Source: Saksenaea vasiformis B4078 (Eukaryota > Mucoromycota > Mucoromycetes > Mucorales > Saksenaeaceae). From it: 64,000 bases of DNA. The translations under genes and the position numbers were made by a program. The first letter of the stretch is position 1, and every line of letters begins with the position of its first letter. Under the pieces are notes generated by a model, which saw only the letters and a program-made list of their open reading frames with translations, did not search any database and was not told the origin of the DNA. The stretch covers positions 186,001-250,000 of the forward strand of contig JNDT01002297.1 in the NCBI GenBank assembly GCA_000697055.1, given 5' to 3'. Below, piece by piece: positions 39,919-53,318 of the stretch.

Positions 39919-42449
39919 CATGTAATTTTCTCACCTCACAGGTGCCTCAGCACTGTCTCCATTCCACAAGAGGACAAAACCCGGGCCTAACAAAGAGGCT
40001 GGATGGCAGCTCTCTAACCGCCTTACCACTTGATGAGTGGATAAAGTAGCAAAGCCTTAACCAGGACTTCGATTGCCGTATACCCGCTGACCATCGCTGT
40101 AAACTGCAATGAGCTCCTGCAGATGCAATCAACCAAGACTATAGAAAACAAATAAGAGAATTTCGTCAGGCACTCCCCTCGGCCACTCCTCCTCAAATAT
40201 TCTAGCTGTCGTCTTTAATGATCAAGTGTATTGTAACTCTGTCAGTTAGTTAAGAGCAGTGTACAGAGAAACCCTGTTTCTATCCACCTTTAACTCACAA
40301 TAAACGAGAGCCTCAAAGGATTCCTACCTGTCTGTATCATCGCACACTCTTCAAATATCTCACTAGCAATCGCTGCAACGTCAATAGATAAACTAGGTAC
40401 ATGGAGAGTCAGGGTACATGGCTATGAGAGTATTTGATATTGTGAGCGCCAGAGAGATATAAGCGTTTGAACTACTGGAAGCTCAAGAGAGCATAGAAGG
40501 AATTAGAAAGCTGTAACACCAATGATCCAAAACTGTTGAAGAAGTATGATAATATCAGCTCTTGATAAATGTATTCAAAATGAGGATGTATTCATCTCCA
40601 ATAGCTCGGTTTTAGGGCCTTCTAGTTGAATAAACATTTTTGCAGCAGCAAGTAAAATATTTGAGAAGGAGTGCCCGAGGGGGGTGCCCGACGAAATTCT
40701 CAACAAATAAATATTTGTTAAACATGATGGTAAGACTTACCAAAGGAGAACTGGTTAAGGCCAACCGCTGCGGAGACTCGCACCTAACTATGTGGTCTCA
40801 TTTTAGTAGATCATTTCCGCAGCGTGCTGTAGTTAAATTGTTCATTGACATAAAAAGATATACTTTCCTTGTAAATTACCAGCATTGCGATCACCGTTCA
40901 ACGCGGGATGATATCATAACTGATAATGCCTAAGAAAAAGATAAATACATGTGTTTCTTTGCGAAAAAAAATATCGTCTTACTTGGAAAAAGAGCTGAAG
41001 CGGTTTGATTTTATATCAATTGATGTCATTTCCAATTGATAGATATCTCACACCAGGAGAGTATGCTCTTGCGATTGTATGCGTATAAATGAAGGTTAGA
41101 AATTATCCAGAACACAGCGCACTTACAGATAACTTGTTTGGTTGAAGACAAGAAACATAGGTTGAATTTTCCACTCTGATGAGAAAAATTGTTGGCGGCA
41201 GTCCAAGACACGTTGCTCCATCCAAGACATCTTCCACTTTCTGAAACTCACAGTTCCCACACAGATTTTTGTCTAAATCGGTTGGTGCAAGAATGAGGTA
41301 AATGATATGCAACACGTGGACTACTCACATGCTTAATACAGATTAACGAAGTTGATCCTCAATGTTTGCGTGCAATGACCGGACTGAAAGACATATTATG
41401 TGCAAAAGATAAGAAAAATTTAAGTCACAAGTTCCACTGGGATGGGAAGGTACCCTGATCCAACATGAGACAGTTTTCGACATCACAAGCCAGTGTCTTA
41501 TCACAATCAGATTGATAACGCGCTCTTAATGAACACAGAGATTACACAACGTAAAAAGCGTATGAAATCGCGACGATCAGGTTCAAGGCAGAGCAATTCA
41601 TCAGGATGCACTGATGTGCGAAAAACAGATGCATAAACCCAGGGATAGTTCAGTACATGTTTATGTGACACATGAATCTGAAAGTTGAAGGACAGCTCTG
41701 CAGTTGAACTATCCCTACGTCTCTGAAATAGTATTCTTCCGCTTACGTATTACAAGATAGGTAAAGCGACAATCAACATATACAATCAGAAACAAATATA
41801 CGATTAATTTAGTAAATTGTATGGGTACCCACTTTCGAGAGCAATATTGCTAATAGCTTAGGCGTCTTCCTTTTTTGGAAGGTGGGATACATTTTGATAC
41901 CCGCAGCAGTGCTTCGGTCAGTGCTCTATGGTCTTTTGCGTGAATCAGTGATGATTAAGATAGCGGTGACAGGTGACTTAGAAGAACTCACCTTACCGTT
42001 GGTTTTATGGATGAAGATGCTACTGTGACAACAACGATAATCGGGTTCCGTTGATACGGTGGTATGGTCGGTCTTCAATCGATTCACGCAAATAAGTATG
42101 ACGAAGGAAACAGAATGTCTCACCACCAGGACTATGGCGGAAAGTATTGTCCAATAAAAAATAGCAACTATTCTACTCCACTTTAAGTAAACATCGCGCA
42201 TATAGCGTATTACGAAGATTATGCTACGATGTTAGGTACGTTATCCAATGCAAAAAGTAACAAGTATGAAGGTCAGCTGAGATTTAAAGAGAAGGGCAAT
42301 CGAGAAATGTTTGCTATAGTCAGGCAACATTGCGGCTTATTGAAGCATGTAGATACGGTACCGATCAGAAAACGAAAGGGAAGCAAACTAGTAAAATGTA
42401 ACATCGTAAAACAAAGAAAATTGCGCAGCAAAAGGAAAAGAAGCTACTG
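39919..42449. other. gene-poor stretch upstream of mL46
   Basis: About 2.5 kb. Frames are short. A minus-strand segment at about 41110-41280 reads CLGLPPTIFLIRVENSTYVS and ends in a good splice donor, but I cannot assemble a gene around it. A minus-strand 91-codon frame at 41926-42201 begins with hydrophobic segments and matches nothing I know. Confidence 0.35.
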
Positions 42450-43674
42450 TTATTGTTGTTGTTCATGTTCAGCGACTTGATTCGGTTGCTGCAACGACAG
42501 AGGTCGGGACTCCAGCCTCATGTCGTTCTGCATGTAACTGGTCAGGATCCTGCGAATGTTACGAGCTGCCTTAACATCCCGACCCCAGTGCTAAAAAGTA
42601 GAAGTCATCAGTACTGTAATACTCTTAACAAAAGTTCATACAATTCCCTGTCCCAGTGCATCCCCTTCATGTTGGTGGGGGCAGAGTCTCACTGGGTACA
42701 CATCCGTCGCGTAGTGTGGCGACACTATAATGTCACAGCTCGTATAGCACTCTCCATAATATTGTCATACTTACCTACGCTTCGTCGTTCATCGCACTGT
42801 GCAGTGTGATGCATTGCTTGGTTATTGTCATCCAAGCAATAGCGGCGTCGGTGCCTATCCCACGTAAACGAAGCATCTTAGTACTGTAAAAATACAATCA
42901 GCACACGTACAACTCCAGATCATAACCTGAGTACCGACGTTCGCAACGCATCGTAGGCACTTTGAGCTACTGAGTTTCCTGATTGCAGCTGGAGCAAATC
43001 TTGGTTGTATTGTACTCGTCAACGAGTACAACCAACGCTTCCTGGGCTAACGCCTTGCAAAATTTCTTTGAATTTTTTGTACATGAGAAGCTGCTGGTTG
43101 CCATGATAGAAAGATACATACTTTCACGGGGACAGGGGCATGACCTTTCATTCCAGGCTTGAGATCTGCGTCACCATGAGAGATACTTACAGGTCGTTTG
43201 CCTCATTCCATAGTATCACTCTTTCGTTGCGACTGGAGGCAGATGTTTTAAAAACTGGTTCATTATACCTCTGTTGACGCATTTAGCATGTGCAGTAGTT
43301 ATATAGACTTACATCAGGAATAATGTTACGAACAAGTTTGGTTGTAAGTCCGGACAGTGTCGCAGCGGTTGGTCTGCTCATTGTGAGTAGTCGCTCACAG
43401 TGCTCATAAGACTCGTTAAAGCACTGCAGTCTTGTAAAATCTGTTAGCGATAACACACAGCAGTTCTAGTTAAGATCTACCTTGTACGAACAGCACTGAA
43501 CGTTCCTATATATCTTTGAAACTCTGCCATGCCACATACTTTCGCAGAGTAGTCATTTAGGAACGCATAAAATGCCTCAATTCCCGACGCTCTACGGGCC
43601 CCGAGTTCTTTCTGGCATCCCCATTTGAACAGTGACAGTTTCCTGTGACGTTTTGGAGATTCATGACCAAACAC
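42450..43674 (-). pseudogene. Fanzor-like (TnpB-related) RuvC nuclease gene, decayed, with introns
   Basis: Fanzors are eukaryotic relatives of TnpB, RNA-guided nucleases carried by transposons. Minus-strand exons can be followed: about 43674-43482 (ending FQRYIGTFSAVRTR), an exon with FNESYEHCERLL and PTAATLSGLTTKLVRNIIPD, one with FKTSASSRNERVILW, then GDADLKPGMKGHAPVPVK, and after a 56-nt intron KFCKALAQEALVVLVDEYNT with TKICSSC, giving the RuvC-II Glu and first zinc pair. An in-frame TAG follows soon after. The last exon (about 42590-42450) has WGRDVKAARNIRRIL, the RuvC-III Asp motif, and a Gln-rich tail. The stop, an unresolved 300-bp stretch before the last exon and no clear RuvC-I exon upstream mark it as decayed. 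Confidence 0.75.
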
Positions 43675-46600
43675 AACAATTTACTCACTGATACTGCCGG
43701 TTGGTGATGGACGCACAACCCTGCTGCCGGAATTCCTCGTCTCTCAGCGAAGCGTTCGTGTATATTGAGCGTATGCCTAAAGCCCATGTTAGCAAATGTA
43801 CGTACTTCTATCAGTTATTGTATGGTACCTGGATCCAGGCCGACGATCTTCGACGCGTTGAGCCTCTCCTGAGTCAGACCTCTGGGGTGTTTATTGAGGT
43901 GATATATACCTCTTTCCCAGTTGCTGAGATCTGCTTCTCGTCGCAACATTCTAAAGTCCCCTTGTGATGAAGGAATGTTATCTGGATTAGGCATATCAGT
44001 ACATCTTCAGACAATTGATATACTTTACATACATAGGCGACGCCTATCAAACTGAACATCTGCAACCACTCCGTTTGTTCGAAAGTAGTGGGCCAACTCG
44101 TATCGCGATCTCGTCGCATTTCGGGCAGCTACAGGATATTTGAATGTCTCTCGAACATTACGGCTCTGTGTTACCATCTGCTTGCCATCTCCATCTATTT
44201 TTTTGACATCGATAGATGTCAAAAACGGTTTCCCATAATCTCTCTTGTGAAGTCGGTTCGCGCATTTGGCGCTCGAACTCGCGCAGTGATATAATTTCCA
44301 CAGTTTCTCCTTGCGTCTAAAATATGCTAATTAATCGCCACCCGAGCACGATAAGAACATATACCAGGAGATCGGGAAGAACCTCAGTCGTAGATACCGG
44401 TTGGAAGACGTAATACAGTATCTTCGCGTTCACACTGATATAGACAATTCTGTGATCAGCTATCGGTACTCTGAGCATGAATTCAGGAGGATTAACCATG
44501 ATATGCGATGCTTTCAATAAATGTATTATTTAGGACAACTGGTATAGATTAAAGGTTATGTCTTCGCAAAATATGTGGATCTTTGGGAAAAATGCATGTG
44601 CAGGCACGACCGATAGGATACGTTCGGATGAGGTAAAGAACATCAACTTATCGTTTCATTCACAAGCCATAAAGTACCTTCTATGTCGCATCGATAAATT
44701 TTGCGCCCATGGGGGGACTAAGTTTATGCAACAAGTATAATATCTTTGCCCCGTAACTAGTATGCAAGCACGTACTTTTGTTTTCTTTTCAGCGCAGTAT
44801 TTATTTAGAGGTCCTCTAAACACGGGCGCAGTCTAGTCAATTTGTGCGTTGGTTGCGGATATTGAGTGTTTGCATCATAATTATTTTGTCTATTTACTGT
44901 TTGTTGTGACGATTCAGATCTAATATCGCCTAATGGAGACTGAAAACAGCGTCTAAATCACATCCTCAAATGTTCTCAAATACCACTAAGCTTTAATCAG
45001 CATGTCTGTTTGACCCATAAATGGAGAGCTCTGCCCATATATCGTAAATTTCTGGGGGGGGTTTCTAAGCAATAAAGTGGACGTGGCCTTGCTAACTGAT
45101 AGATAACATCTCCAGCAATCAGTCGTACATAATGATATGCAATGAAATAAAAAAGATTGTTTGATTCAACATGAAAGATTATGTAAACAGACAAAACATA
45201 AAGCTTGGCTATAACCGTCTTACACTGATCAGCAAGCGGGGCAGCGATGTACCCTGCACACTCCAACAGTTTGAATGGCGATCAGTAGCCCCGGCAGGAT
45301 CAATCTGGCATCGTAAGCACAGTCGAATAACAGATACACAGTGTCGGATGCTTTCAGATTTTCGATCAACAAATTTGCTTTGTGGGGCGTTCTCTGCTAA
45401 ACATAGATCATGAATACGCTTACTCGTGCTTTGCTAAACAATCCCGCAAACATGCTGGATCAAAATAAGCTGCATGAATCCAACGGTAGGAAAACACACT
45501 TATTCGACAAAAAAATATCATTAAGAGAGGAAAAGAAGAACATAGATGTGGAAGCATTATAGACACGTACAAATAGATGTTGTACGTTCTAGTAGCATGT
45601 CCTTCGTAAACATCTACATCACTGATTAGGGTTGCTAGTTTCGCTACGATGGGTACCATCTCTTCTGAGACCATAACCAGGCGAAAAACGTGATGTCTCC
45701 GCAGCTTGAAGGGTTCCCGCATGGTCACGGCGAAGTATCTATTCCATGACATATATGCACGTGGAACAGCATCACTGCGCTTTGAACCTTATCCTTTCTC
45801 AGCCTTCGCCTAAAGCGGTATAAGACTTCCTGCTTCTTGAATCTTCACCTCCCCCACCTCAGTATTGAACTTTCGTAGTGGAAAAGAAATTTCTTATCGA
45901 ACCATCCATGATAGGGGTGCGTATTCAGTAAGGAAATCGCAATGAGAAGTGCACGGAAAATCAAGGTATAATTTACCTACCTATGTAAATACATGTGGTA
46001 TTTGCACAAAAAGGGATGACACCTTCTGAACGTGAACAAGGCGAACGAATTTTGGAGATTCCAAGTGTTTAGCAGAACGCGGCGGAAATTCGGGATGGTC
46101 TTCTGGTCAGTGGATGCGGGGTGCTTTGGTCTTTCCCTTACTGTATTACTCCTTTTGTAATGGCCCTGGGGAACAGCCCCTTTAAAACGTGCAGCACAAA
46201 ACAAAGAGTAGCATTCCTACCTGTGCTTACATAGGTATACATTTGGCATGACAGGTTGCACTAGATATATGTGCATTGTCAAACGATCTATCAAACCTAG
46301 TGATAGATCGACTCGCATGCTTGATGTAAGTAAAGTTTATCGACAACTTCTCTTTTAGCTGCACTTCATTCTCAAATGTGGCTTCTTTGAAAGAGAAAGA
46401 AATAAGAAGACAGATTTATATATGTTTGCAGCATTGGATACAGCTCGTTTCTATATAACATCTACGGATATCCTTCACCCTTCCATGCGTACGTAAAGCG
46501 GCATTATAAATTTAGTTTATCTGCAACTTGGTAAGTAGTATGGCCCTTCAGTAAACAAACAGGATCACATTGCATATCAAATGCTTTGCGATGGTTCATT

Positions 46601-49600
46601 TTAGACATATTGTGAGCCATAGTATCTCCATATACTCCAACAAAAATATGATGGATTCAGGTTAGCCCTTCCATCTACTGTTAACGTGGCTAAAGTTATC
46701 CTCGAGTCTATCCTGTCCGCCACCACGGATAGGTCGTGCTTGTTTTGGGTTATTCAACACTGTACGTGGGCGCCTTGAAAAATCACACGCGACGTACCTT
46801 GTTTATCAGGACGCCCAATGGAACCACCCGAGCACTACCTGTCGGAGATCGAAATCAGAAACAATGTATTTGCCATTTCCCCATACACACCACCCAGGAG
46901 TGTTGACCACCAAGGAGTACTGAGCCATCGGATCACAGACAGTGGCTTTTATCGGAAAATTACTTCCGAAACGGCCCCTAACAGAAATATTATATTGTTT
47001 CTTTTTTTTTTCAAAAATTTTATTTTCACTTGATAAACAATCAGGTGGCATAGTTTTCGTTGTTCTCAAGAAGCGATTTGGCATGGATAATCATGTAAAC
47101 AAAACAAAAGTAATTGCATAAATGAGAAAAATGTTTATCGGTACTGTGGTAACGAATACTGGGAATTTATTATTATTATTGGCCCCCCCCCCCCCTGGAT
47201 GTCACGCAATGACAATGTTGGCGTCGATCTCTAAACCATATATAGGAAATCTTCGATCGCGTAAGACGGATTTAGATTAGGAGTATGGCGTCAAACATCG
47301 TTTATGAAGGTAAAAGTTATTAAAGGTGCGTGTATGAAAGGAGTGAAGTTAATAAGTGATCGTGATCGAATAATGAAAAAGAAAAGAGGAGATCAAACTC
47401 TATCGATTGTATGTCTAAGCGTAGGGCAACTTTGAGGGGATAGTAAAGCTTTGAGTTCGAATTTCCTTGGGTTGTAAGGAGAATGCAGGAAGCGAAAAAA
47501 AATAATGCCAGAATGTTTTGCGAAAAGGCCGCCTAGCGGAAGACCTTTTTGAAGGGAGAAGGGGAAAGAGCGCGCATGGCTTCGGTATGATGTAATTTCT
47601 TATGATTGATTATATGCATGGAGAGGAGATGAACTGAAGCACTGACATGTGTGCACAAAAAAAAAAAAAAGAAAGGCAGGGGTTTTTCCCTCTAAATTTT
47701 GGCGTTCGAATGCACTGTCTGAGCGGTTCCTAATACTTCATACACGAAATTTATGGTTTCAAGCGCAAGGGGCGCGCGCGATCGCACGGTGTTAATGCGG
47801 CAGATTAGATTCAAATAGGTTACTTCAAAGCACAGTAACAATCACGAGAAGACAATGTCAACGTCCCTTGCCTGTTTCACCTTGGAAACAGCATAGCTTT
47901 CAAATGACAACACAGAGATCAATGGCTTTAAAGATGTAAACAAAACTCATTATCGCTGGATCCGGAAGCGGAAGCTTTGCATGAAAGATTAATAAAATGC
48001 AAGAAAAACAGGTTTTGACAAGTCCAGAGTGAACTTTTGCAGGGACTATGCCTTAGTTTCATTATCAAATGAATGGTTATAGCGGCTTCATTTTGGAAAG
48101 TTTGAGAAGGAGCAAGACCACAAGCAGAAAGGCGGGACGATACGTTAGGGGAATAGAGATTCGGTTTTATGTACGTAAGTGTGCTTACATGTGCCAACGC
48201 AGAGTATCAAAACTTTTCGTTGGCACTAGATCTCACCAGCCCCATACTGCATTTGAAACAAAAGCCATCGTCTTGGGCGCGTGCACGCGGGGAAATCCCC
48301 TCCCCCCAAGTTGCTCCTCCAAAACTGTCTATTTCAGATGATTCCATAGGAGCAAAAAAGAAAGAAAAAACTTTTTGACCTGACTCTAGTCATCGTTAAC
48401 GATAATAAAATGATTGCTCAAATTCGCGATCCACTTTGGCTGAACGCATGGTTATTATGATTACATGAAAGGGAAGATTACAGTTCCATTATGTGCAGTA
48501 GAGATAATAAGTAGGAAGCATGTTTGACATAATCACATTATGTCTTGCGTTTTCGTGACACTGTTTAGAAAAAAGAAAGCTTTATGCATATTTTAGCATT
48601 AGACTAGGGTGTTTGACGGACGAGTCATCGAGTCAAATTTCAATAAAACTAATCTCGGATTTGGAAGAAAGCCCTGTGTCTCCCTTTGTTCCCCTTTGAA
48701 CGATCGTTCGAAGTATCTCCTCTTTTCTGCTCGCGAGTGGTGACGTTCGCTCCCTTCCCCCTTCGTCCCCTTCACAGCCATGTCTCGGATGATGCTCGCT
48801 CCTTTCCAGCTTTCGTCTTCTCATTATGGGAATTGTCCACTTTGCTTGAGAGTATGCAAGTCGCCTCTGATATTGCAGCGTTCCCTTTTTCATTTCCTTT
48901 GTCCGTGCTACAAGGGTCCTTTGCCTCTGCTTTTTTTTTTGGACTTACATAGAGACACCCGTCTAAAGAGACACATAATGCGCACCTAACGCGTCGTCTT
49001 TTATCTACACATAAAGTTATGCATTTATAGACATAATGTGTACGCACAGCCCACATAACACGTCCTATTGTTGCTTCTTTAAATGTTTCTGTACGTGCAC
49101 CTGGTTCGTTTCGACTAACGAGACTAGATGACATTTAGAAGAAAATAATATGCAAGACGTCGTTTCTTAAACTCGGTACTTTTCCATTCTTGTAAACCCC
49201 TTCCCAATTGAATCCCCTTTCTCGACCGGTTGGCAACCATTTACGACCGTGTCATCTGTCATACTCCTTCTCGACAGTGCACAAACGTTACAAACGGTTC
49301 TCCTGCTTAGAACAGTTTATTGAACGGTGAAGTACCCTTTTCATTTTTTTCCTTACATGACGAATGATATGACGACTGCTGATTGTTGCTTTGTTCGTGG
49401 ACCTCTTATATGTTTGTTTGCTTGTGTAAACTGCATATTTGATGCAATGAATGGGATATGTATAAATAGATACGACGCATATGCATGTTTCAAAATAGGA
49501 TTATTATGCATTATCCATATGTGGACGTAGTCCCTTAACCTGCCTGCCCTATGTAAAGAAAAAGCTATATAAAAGGAACGCAAATCAAAACAATGAAAAA

Positions 49601-49716
49601 ACAAAAGCAGAAAACACCACAACAACCAAACAACAACAAAAACAACAACAGCAACACTTCACCTATATATTTCCATTCCATCAAGTTTCTTCCTCGAACT
49701 CTATCTTCTTTCCAAC
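43675..49716. other. 6-kb gene-poor stretch
   Basis: No intact gene recognised. Minus-strand frames at 43874-44222 include RYELAHYFRTNGVVADVQF and may be the N-terminal part of the decayed Fanzor-like gene. The inverted-repeat element copy 4 lies at 44690-44851. A 12-base C run is at about 47184-47196. Frames around 46806-47084 and 48069-49134 have no motif. The last 500 bp should contain the promoter and leader of the Myb gene. Confidence 0.4.
44690..44851. mobile_element. MITE-like inverted-repeat element, copy 4 (degraded)
   Basis: GATAAATTTTGCGCCCATG at 44692-44710 pairs with the complement of GGGCGCAGT... near 44824-44851, and the core GGGACTAAGTTTATGCAAC matches the other copies loosely. 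The donor-like GTAAGT of the other copies has become GCAACAAG, while TTTTCAGCGCAG at the other side is kept. Confidence 0.45.
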
Positions 49717-50495
49717 ATGAACAGTAAGTAGTTGCTGAGCCCATTGTTTTTGTTCTTCTTACTGACATCATGCTGTGTAAACTTTAATTTTTTTCAGTTG
49801 CCGATATGTTAAACCCTAAGGTCGATTCGTACCACCGTCAATCTCATCATCCCCATCATCCTCACCATCATCACCACCACCACCACCATCCTCACCACCA
49901 TCATCGTCGTCACCTCTTGTCTCCTCCTCTTTCACCCAAGCAACAGCAGCAGCAGCAACAACAACAACAACAACAACAACAACAGCAACAACAGATGGAA
50001 GCTTCGTCTCGGTCGTTTTTCCCATACCCACGTCCGTTGCATGGAAAGCCCCGTAGTCGTTTCTCTGATCTCGAAGACGCTATTATTTGCGAAGGTGTTG
50101 CCAAAGGCATGACTTGGGGTCAGATATCTAGTCAGCTGCCTCATCGCAAACGAGCCACTTGCTTTAACCGCTACAGAACCCTTCAAGGCATTCGTAAATC
50201 GCGCAAACGATCACCCGACCGAATCACCTGCCAAACGTCACCACTATCGCCTTCATCGCCTGTCTCAGCACATCCCGCGATTTCCTCGTCCTCCTCTTCA
50301 CCTTGGCTTCCAACCACTCCTCCTCCACCTATGTCTTTATTACCACACCAAATGATGTTGACAGATGATGTCGTTATCCACCGTAAGCTCAAAAATGACA
50401 AAGAAGATCACACCACGCGTATGCCCGTTTCCCGTCTACCATCACTTGTTGCCTACCTCCCTAAGGTTTCGCTCAACATGGAGAGATATATCTGA
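49717..50495 (+). CDS. Myb/SANT-domain protein with His- and Gln-rich N-terminus
   Basis: Likely DNA-binding regulator with a single Myb/SANT repeat. I join a 7-nt first exon (49717-49723) to 49798-50495 across a 74-nt intron; 234 residues. Without that exon the ATG at 49806 gives the same protein minus five residues. Residues about 17-40 are mostly His/Pro and about 45-65 are Gln. The SANT repeat follows (RSRFSDLEDAIICEGVAKGM, then TWGQISSQLPHRKRATCFNRY) with tryptophan-like positions partly replaced, then a basic stretch RKSRKRSPDR and a Ser/Pro-rich tail. Homopolymer lengths may vary between strains. The target genes are unknown. Confidence 0.75.
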
Positions 50496-52355
50496 TCGGA
50501 TCTACATCAGTCACAACTATGATCATCATATTCTTCTTTCTCGCTCTTGATCGACATGCCTTATTGCATCCCACTTTCATTTTCCATAGGTTCGCGACTG
50601 GTTGAGTCAGTCCAACAATATTTTATTTTCTTCTCTATATTGTAGATAGTCTCACTTCATTTCTTATGATCTTTTCTTCTTCTTCTTCTTCTTCCTCTTC
50701 GCTATTTTACTTGCCATGTGTAATTTTCTCTTAGCATCTGAACGATACTTATCATATGCCTTCCCTATCTTTTTTTCTTTCTCTCTCTCTTTCTCTCTCT
50801 TTTTTTTCCCTTAATTTACTGGTTATATATTTACTGAAGCGCTCGTTTCAAGTTTTCTTTTTTGAGTCCATAATAAACATAGGACGTTTTGTCAATGTAC
50901 AAAAAAAACTGTTTCTTTTTTGTGTCACTGATGTCTCGGGAAGGTCCTGTGTGATCGGGATTACCTAATACCCTTCCTGTGACTGTAGGGAGATAGGCAG
51001 GAGGAGGTGGTGGTGGGAAAATTTTAACGATGAGTATTTTTTACAGTAAGAAGAAGGGAGGATCGATTCAAAATATGTGCGAGGGGGCGGCGGGGGAGTG
51101 ATTCTAAAGCAACAAAGCACGGTCGTGTATTGCCTATGATTTGCCCGAGTTCCTGAAAGGAAAGGGCAATTGCGAGATAGAGAGAGAGACAGAGAGGAGG
51201 GAGCGGGAGAAAGATATGTATCACGCACCATCGTGGCTAGTGTTACCACTTTAGACAGGAATCCCGGCGCGACGAGGAGAAGACAGATTTTTTTCTTTTC
51301 CATTTTGGTTTAGTATGGGGCAACGTGCTTCCTAGACTCGAAGAAAACGATAAAGAGGCCTACTCTTGGAAATTTCTCGGTAACGTGCTCACCCTTTGTC
51401 ATCAACCATTACGTCAGAATGAAACTATACACGTGGCTACTACAAAGGGTCCAACGATAGTCAGAGAGACGTGTCAGGATATCCAGTAAACATAAAAACG
51501 TTCAGCGTCGGGTCATTTCCAAATTGGGTCCTGAAAACGAAACGTGGGTTCCACATTCATTCATGTACAAAAAAGTTTTTGGTAACTTGAAACCACCATC
51601 ATCTCCTGTTTCCTTTTTCTTTTCCTAACATCCAGTTATAGGATTAAGCTTTATGAGAAATACCAAGATTCGAGTCATAAAGTGATCGATCGGGACCTCG
51701 TGCACGATCGTCGATCGTCTCCCCGTGCAACCCCTATCAGTTCAGAGACGTTGTCATAACGCTACGAGCAAATCGAAAAGGAATTCGCCTTCGTTCTTTT
51801 CGATCAACTTGACTGTTTTGATGTGAGGCTGTTCATAAAAATAAGGAATCCACGCTGAAACGGAAATCGAGGGGTAAATGGACAGTCGATATGGATTGCT
51901 TTGGAAGAATACAAATTAAGGAAAACAACTGATTCGTATTGTCAATTTATACACACGGTTCCTTCTCTGCGTATATATGTTAAGGAAATGACGTGCAATT
52001 TTCTGTCTTGAAATTGACAGAAGATATTGTCGCCGGACCATATCTGTATCTTCTTTTCTTTTTACGAGCCTTCCGCTATATGCAGACGCTTTGCTTCAAA
52101 ACCAATGCCAAGATAATGAACAAGACAAGCCTAACCTAACGAATAAATGTCTCTCTCAACTTCCAGGTTCGCATTAACTAATTTTTACAAGAAGCAAAAC
52201 AAATCCCAATTTGACTGTTTTGGAACAATGAAACCTCTCAGTGATCACGCTTACTTTTCTCGATTTGTTTGTTGCTGTTTACTGGAAAATCGACCGTTTG
52301 CAGTTACCCTGTTTAAGAAGACAAAGACATATACAGTATGTTAGGGATGGTAAAT
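50496..52355. other. 3' flank and low-complexity intergenic stretch
   Basis: About 1.9 kb. Pyrimidine-rich tracts at 50671-50700 and 50765-50810 suit the 3' UTR of the Myb gene. A minus-strand frame at 50965-51303 is low complexity. No gene or RNA recognised. Confidence 0.4.
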
Positions 52356-53318
52356 TCAAGACTGCTGCTGATGCCGTAGTTGGCTTTCCAACTTGCTGGC
52401 AATCAGCAGAGAAAAAGATTCGGCAAGCGCATGCTTTGCGGTTTCGGTGATGGTTAACCGATGTCTTTTTCCAAACTCTTCGACGACTTCTCGAAGGTCG
52501 TCATCCTGAGAGACGTCTAGTTCTGTCGATATCCCGGGAGCAAGCTCTACTCGGAAACGGAGCAGAGCCTGCTTGGTATCTTTTTTCGGAATGCTTTTTT
52601 CCTTGGAAATGGGTGTGGTGGTTGCCTGGGCTCGTGCCTTCTGTGCCGGAAGCGACGGCGGATTCGAGGGTTTCTGCACAGAGCCCATGAAGTTTGATTT
52701 CGGTGGCCCGGATACGGTTACGTGTGTTCTAGATACACCTTTTGTGGGGACGGAGGAAATTGGCTCCCAAAAGGGAGTGGATATCAAATGTCCTGAACCC
52801 CAAGATGAAGTAGCCTGCTTCTTCTGGGAACTCGTTGGCATAGGTATAAGCGAAAAACGCTGAGGTTGTTTGGAAGGAGCGGTCTTAACCGTTGTTGGCT
52901 TCTTCCCTTTCTTTCTGGGTCTCTTCTTCTTCTCGTTTCCAGTGACAGCAGTACCTGTGACAGGTTTCGTCTTTTTCTTCACCGCAACTTTCGCCCGCTG
53001 GGCTAGTATGAATTCCTCGTCCACAGGCTTATAATTGGCCCCTTTTCGGTGCAATTGGCCAGTGCCAATACCGCCACTTTTCAGCTTAATATTTGGGTCA
53101 ACGAGCGCGTTCCAGTCCCATTTTTCTTTCGACTGTGGTTCTCTCTGGTCTCCCCATGCGCTTATCTGTACATCGCTATATCCGTCATCAGACTCTGAAT
53201 CAGACATATCCTCAGAGTTGAGATCATGTCCGCTCTCATCAGATTCAGGCGCGAAACGGTCATGGGTATCGTTGGATAGAGAGAGCTTTTGAATTGAATG
53301 TTGTATGTTACCGATCAT
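52356..53318 (-). CDS. basic/disordered protein with a conserved-looking C-terminal domain, unrecognised
   Basis: 320 residues from the ATG at 53318 to the stop at 52356, without introns in this part. Order: acidic Ser/Asp stretch (EDMSDSESDDGYSDVQI), then KWDWNALVDPNIKLKSGG, a Lys-rich region (KKKRPRKKGKKPTTVK), a Ser/Thr/Pro-rich linker, and a folded-looking end LRFRVELAPGISTELDVSQD followed by a helix of the kind seen in ubiquitin-like/UBX-type folds. That fold guess is weak. An upstream minus-strand frame at 53443-53664, with CIVPLCQEC, may be an additional 5' exon; the junction is unclear. The basic segment suggests nuclear localisation. Confidence 0.65.
   Translation of the reverse strand: MIGNIQHSIQKLSLSNDTHDRFAPESDESGHDLNSEDMSDSESDDGYSDVQISAWGDQREPQSKEKWDWNALVDPNIKLKSGGIGTGQLHRKGANYKPVDEEFILAQRAKVAVKKKTKPVTGTAVTGNEKKKRPRKKGKKPTTVKTAPSKQPQRFSLIPMPTSSQKKQATSSWGSGHLISTPFWEPISSVPTKGVSRTHVTVSGPPKSNFMGSVQKPSNPPSLPAQKARAQATTTPISKEKSIPKKDTKQALLRFRVELAPGISTELDVSQDDDLREVVEEFGKRHRLTITETAKHALAESFSLLIASKLESQLRHQQQS

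Noticed and set aside
48599..49134. Overlapping frames of 60-120 codons on both strands
   Set aside because: Mutual shadows without known motifs; likely non-coding flank of the Myb gene.
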